NCBI RefSeq assembly: GCF_024204665.1
Contig: NZ_CP100355.1
Coordinates: 1,717,451 to 1,781,450, forward strand
DNA: 64,000 nt
Reading direction: 5' to 3'
Source of the DNA: Natronosalvus rutilus
Lineage (GTDB): Archaea > Halobacteriota > Halobacteria > Halobacteriales > Natrialbaceae
A model generated the notes under the pieces. The model saw nothing but the letters and a program-made list of their open reading frames with translations, searched no databases and was not told the DNA's origin. Of this stretch, positions 62,166 through 64,000 are shown piece after piece (within the stretch, counting starts at the first letter, position 1; every line of letters begins with the position of its first letter). The position numbers were made by a program, and so were the translations under genes.

Positions 62166-64000
62166 TCACTTGATCTCGAACGACCAGTCGCCGTCGGCCT
62201 CGATGTCGATCCAGCAGACGTTGGCGGCGTCGTACGACCGCGAGCCCTGGAACTCCCCGCTCTGGTTCACCAGTTGTTCCCAGCTGCCGTCGACTCCCCA
62301 GCCGTCCACGATGACCGACCCGTCCCCGCTGTAACTGCCATCGACGCTGAGGTCCTTTTCGGTCCACAGCGGGCCGACGAACGACGGCCCCGTTCCGGAC
62401 GCCGAGGTCGGGATGTCGGTCAGGTCGTCGGCGTGAACTTCGGGTTGATCGAGGTCAATCTCCCACTCGCCGTCGGCCTCGACCTCGAGTTCGTAGGAGC
62501 CCCCGCCGACGACCATCATCGATTCGCCATCGGCACCGCCGGCGGTCTGTGCCAGCAGGTTGTCAGCCAGGTTGTCGTCGCTCGACTGGAGCCTGGCGAC
62601 GAACTCGCCGTCGGCAGAGAAGTCTCCCACGAGAATTCCTTCCGAGAGGTCGAACGAGTCCGACGTCGCCGAACCATCCCCATCGAAGGAGAGCGAGCGG
62701 CCGCTCTCGAAGATCGTTCCCTCCGGCCGTTCGGCGGTTTCGTCTTCTTCGCCGTCACCGTCGCCGCCGTCGTCACCGCCACTCAGGTTGCCGTCGACCA
62801 CGTCTGACAGCGTCACGACATCGAGACCACGCTGTTCGATGTGGTTGAGCAAGTGCTCCAGGTCGTCGATCGACATGCTGTTCGAGGTCGATTCGCCCTC
62901 GACGATCCGCGGAATGCGAAGGATGGAGAGCTGGTTCCACTGGTCGACGTTGTTGATATGACGGCGAACGCCCTCGTGAAGGGCCGGCCCCCAGATCTGT
63001 GGGAGGGTGTGAATGGAGGTCGGATTGCCACTGGTCGGTCCGCCGCCGAACAGCAGCCCCGACTCGTAGTGCTCGCGGAGTGCCTTGTGAGTCTCCTGGG
63101 TCATCCTATCCTCCGGGACGACGAAGTGCCGGGCGCCCTTTTCGAAGCCCCGCTCTTCGAGCGCGGTTCGGGTGACTTCGAGGACGCGCTTCTGGCGCTC
63201 GATTGGCATCTCCGGAAGCGCACCCTGGCTTACGGGATAGGCACAGACGTCCCAGCCCTGGTCCCGCAGTTCCTCGAGTTGCTCGAGCGACATCTGGCTG
63301 CGCCCGCCGATCTGTTCGGGATCGACGGCGACTGCTGCAGACCAGCCGCGTTCTTCGAGCATCGGCGCGGCGCGCTCGTACTGGGTACGGTGGCCGCCGT
63401 AGAACGCCAGGATTGCCTTGCCGTTGTCGACGCCCTGCTTCTTCCGGAGGTCGTCGACCACAAGTCGCGTGGGTCCGTCCTCGGGGCCGTACCCGATGAT
63501 GTTTAGCCGGGTGACGTTCGGAAGGTCGAGTTCGCCGTACTTCTGGCCGTATCCGAAGTCGATGCGGAGCCAGCCTTCGTACCCGCCAGGGACCACGCGG
63601 ATGCTCTTCAGTCGGTTGTCACGGCTGCCGGTTTCGACCTCGAGGGCGACCCGGTTAGCTGACTCCACCTTGACCGCCAGCGAGACGTCGTAACCGCCGA
63701 GGTCGAGCCGATCCGGGAATGGCGTCGTAGCGATGACCTGACTCGAGTCGCTCTCGAGGACCGCCGCCTGCGACCCCGTTCTGGCCTCGTCAGGTGCGGC
63801 CTCGATCGTCCCTTCCGTCGTCCGCCAGTGCTCGAGATTCTCGAAGGTGTCGATGGGTTCGCCAGTTTCGATCGCGGGCCACGCGATGTTGCCACCGTCG
63901 TCGTCGCCGTTCCCGGTTCGATCGCTGTCGCCGTTCCCGTTGCCGTTGCCCGAGGTTCCGTTTCCATTTCCGTTCCCGTCTCTTGGGTCGCCGCCAGGGA
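62166..64000 (-). CDS. Polysaccharide deacetylase-like protein (5' truncated by window)
   Basis: The frame is open from the right edge of the window and stops at TGA 62166-62168; 611 residues are seen. A Gly/Asn-rich linker (DGNGNGNGTSGNGNGN) near the edge precedes a beta-sandwich (NLEHWRTTEGTIEAAPDEAR, GGYEGWLRIDFGYGQKYG). A NodB-like barrel (KAILAFYGGHRTQYERAAPM, MSLEQLEELRDQGWDVCAYP, ARHFVVPEDRMTQETHKALR) and two more beta domains follow. The metal motif that should read TFDDG is AFYGGH, and the HxxxxH-like SHPQ is AYPV, so hydrolytic activity is doubtful. It should be secreted; the signal peptide is off the window. Confidence 0.8.
   Translation of the reverse strand, partial: PGGDPRDGNGNGNGTSGNGNGNGDSDRTGNGDDDGGNIAWPAIETGEPIDTFENLEHWRTTEGTIEAAPDEARTGSQAAVLESDSSQVIATTPFPDRLDLGGYDVSLAVKVESANRVALEVETGSRDNRLKSIRVVPGGYEGWLRIDFGYGQKYGELDLPNVTRLNIIGYGPEDGPTRLVVDDLRKKQGVDNGKAILAFYGGHRTQYERAAPMLEERGWSAAVAVDPEQIGGRSQMSLEQLEELRDQGWDVCAYPVSQGALPEMPIERQKRVLEVTRTALEERGFEKGARHFVVPEDRMTQETHKALREHYESGLLFGGGPTSGNPTSIHTLPQIWGPALHEGVRRHINNVDQWNQLSILRIPRIVEGESTSNSMSIDDLEHLLNHIEQRGLDVVTLSDVVDGNLSGGDDGGDGDGEEDETAERPEGTIFESGRSLSFDGDGSATSDSFDLSEGILVGDFSADGEFVARLQSSDDNLADNLLAQTAGGADGESMMVVGGGSYELEVEADGEWEIDLDQPEVHADDLTDIPTSASGTGPSFVGPLWTEKDLSVDGSYSGDGSVIVDGWGVDGSWEQLVNQSGEFQGSRSYDAANVCWIDIEADGDWSFEIK

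Overview
The window is chromosomal DNA of a halophilic archaeon (class Halobacteria; probably family Natrialbaceae, a weaker inference). The evidence is high GC, very acidic proteins, Tat signal peptides on the secreted proteins, GTG starts and short or missing leaders behind TTTATA-like boxes. It also has archaeal informational genes (RpoD/K/N, L18e, pelota, Elp3) and halophile-only families (DUF7344, DUF7504, DUF7519, DUF6176).

Layout. 1-5.7 kb: housekeeping genes (BtpA-like fragment, dCTP deaminase/dUTPase-like, geranylgeranyl reductase for membrane lipids, thioredoxin, UspA, Elp3). 5.8-12.3 kb: a complete seven-gene Mrp/Mnh cation/proton antiporter operon in the order A-B-C-D-E-F-G. 12.3-20.3 kb: an accessory stretch with a SHOCT membrane protein, a multi-PAS histidine kinase broken by a frameshift and a stop codon, a Tat-exported M14 carboxypeptidase, and a frameshifted PD-(D/E)XK nuclease-like gene of lower GC. 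20.6-27 kb: DUF6176, a DHH/S1/OB-fold protein with a degenerate DHH motif, a metal-dependent hydrolase, OsmC, DUF4870 and pelota. 27-34.3 kb: two paralogous RND/MMPL exporters with long coiled coils, the first overlapping a TrmB regulator. 34.4-38.5 kb: an MBL hydrolase, a DUF7344 regulator, a small zinc-ribbon gene, an EamA transporter, PhoU and a small winged-helix regulator, with dispersed repeat remnants among them. 38.8-43.7 kb: a FemAB-like transferase, an alkaline-phosphatase-superfamily enzyme, a divergent DegT-like aminotransferase and a TRIC channel. 43.9-50.3 kb: the ribosomal/RNA polymerase cluster (S13-S4-S11-RpoD-tRNA-Leu-L18e-L13-S9-RpoN-RpoK-enolase-S2), headed by tRNA-Ser. 50.5-64 kb: a DUF4129/DUF58/DUF7519 operon, MoaA, a DUF7504 protein, a response regulator, a VOC protein, a MetE-like enzyme, a cupredoxin-sugar dehydrogenase fusion, a tiny glycine-zipper protein, tRNA-Gly with a nearby tRNA fragment, and a truncated polysaccharide-deacetylase-like gene.

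How it fits together. The Mrp operon, UspA, OsmC, thioredoxin and the RND exporters suit ion homeostasis and stress in brine. The FemAB/phosphatase/DegT group and the secreted proteins suit cell-surface chemistry. No CRISPR array, intact IS element or rRNA gene is visible. I did not find a convincing complete new system. The best leads are the RND/TrmB module with repeated SHOCT-like loops and a paired promoter repeat, several perfect dyads in promoters, the decayed sensor kinase, a 27-bp dispersed element with one copy lying inside 12-bp direct repeats, and two small genes that are easy to overlook.
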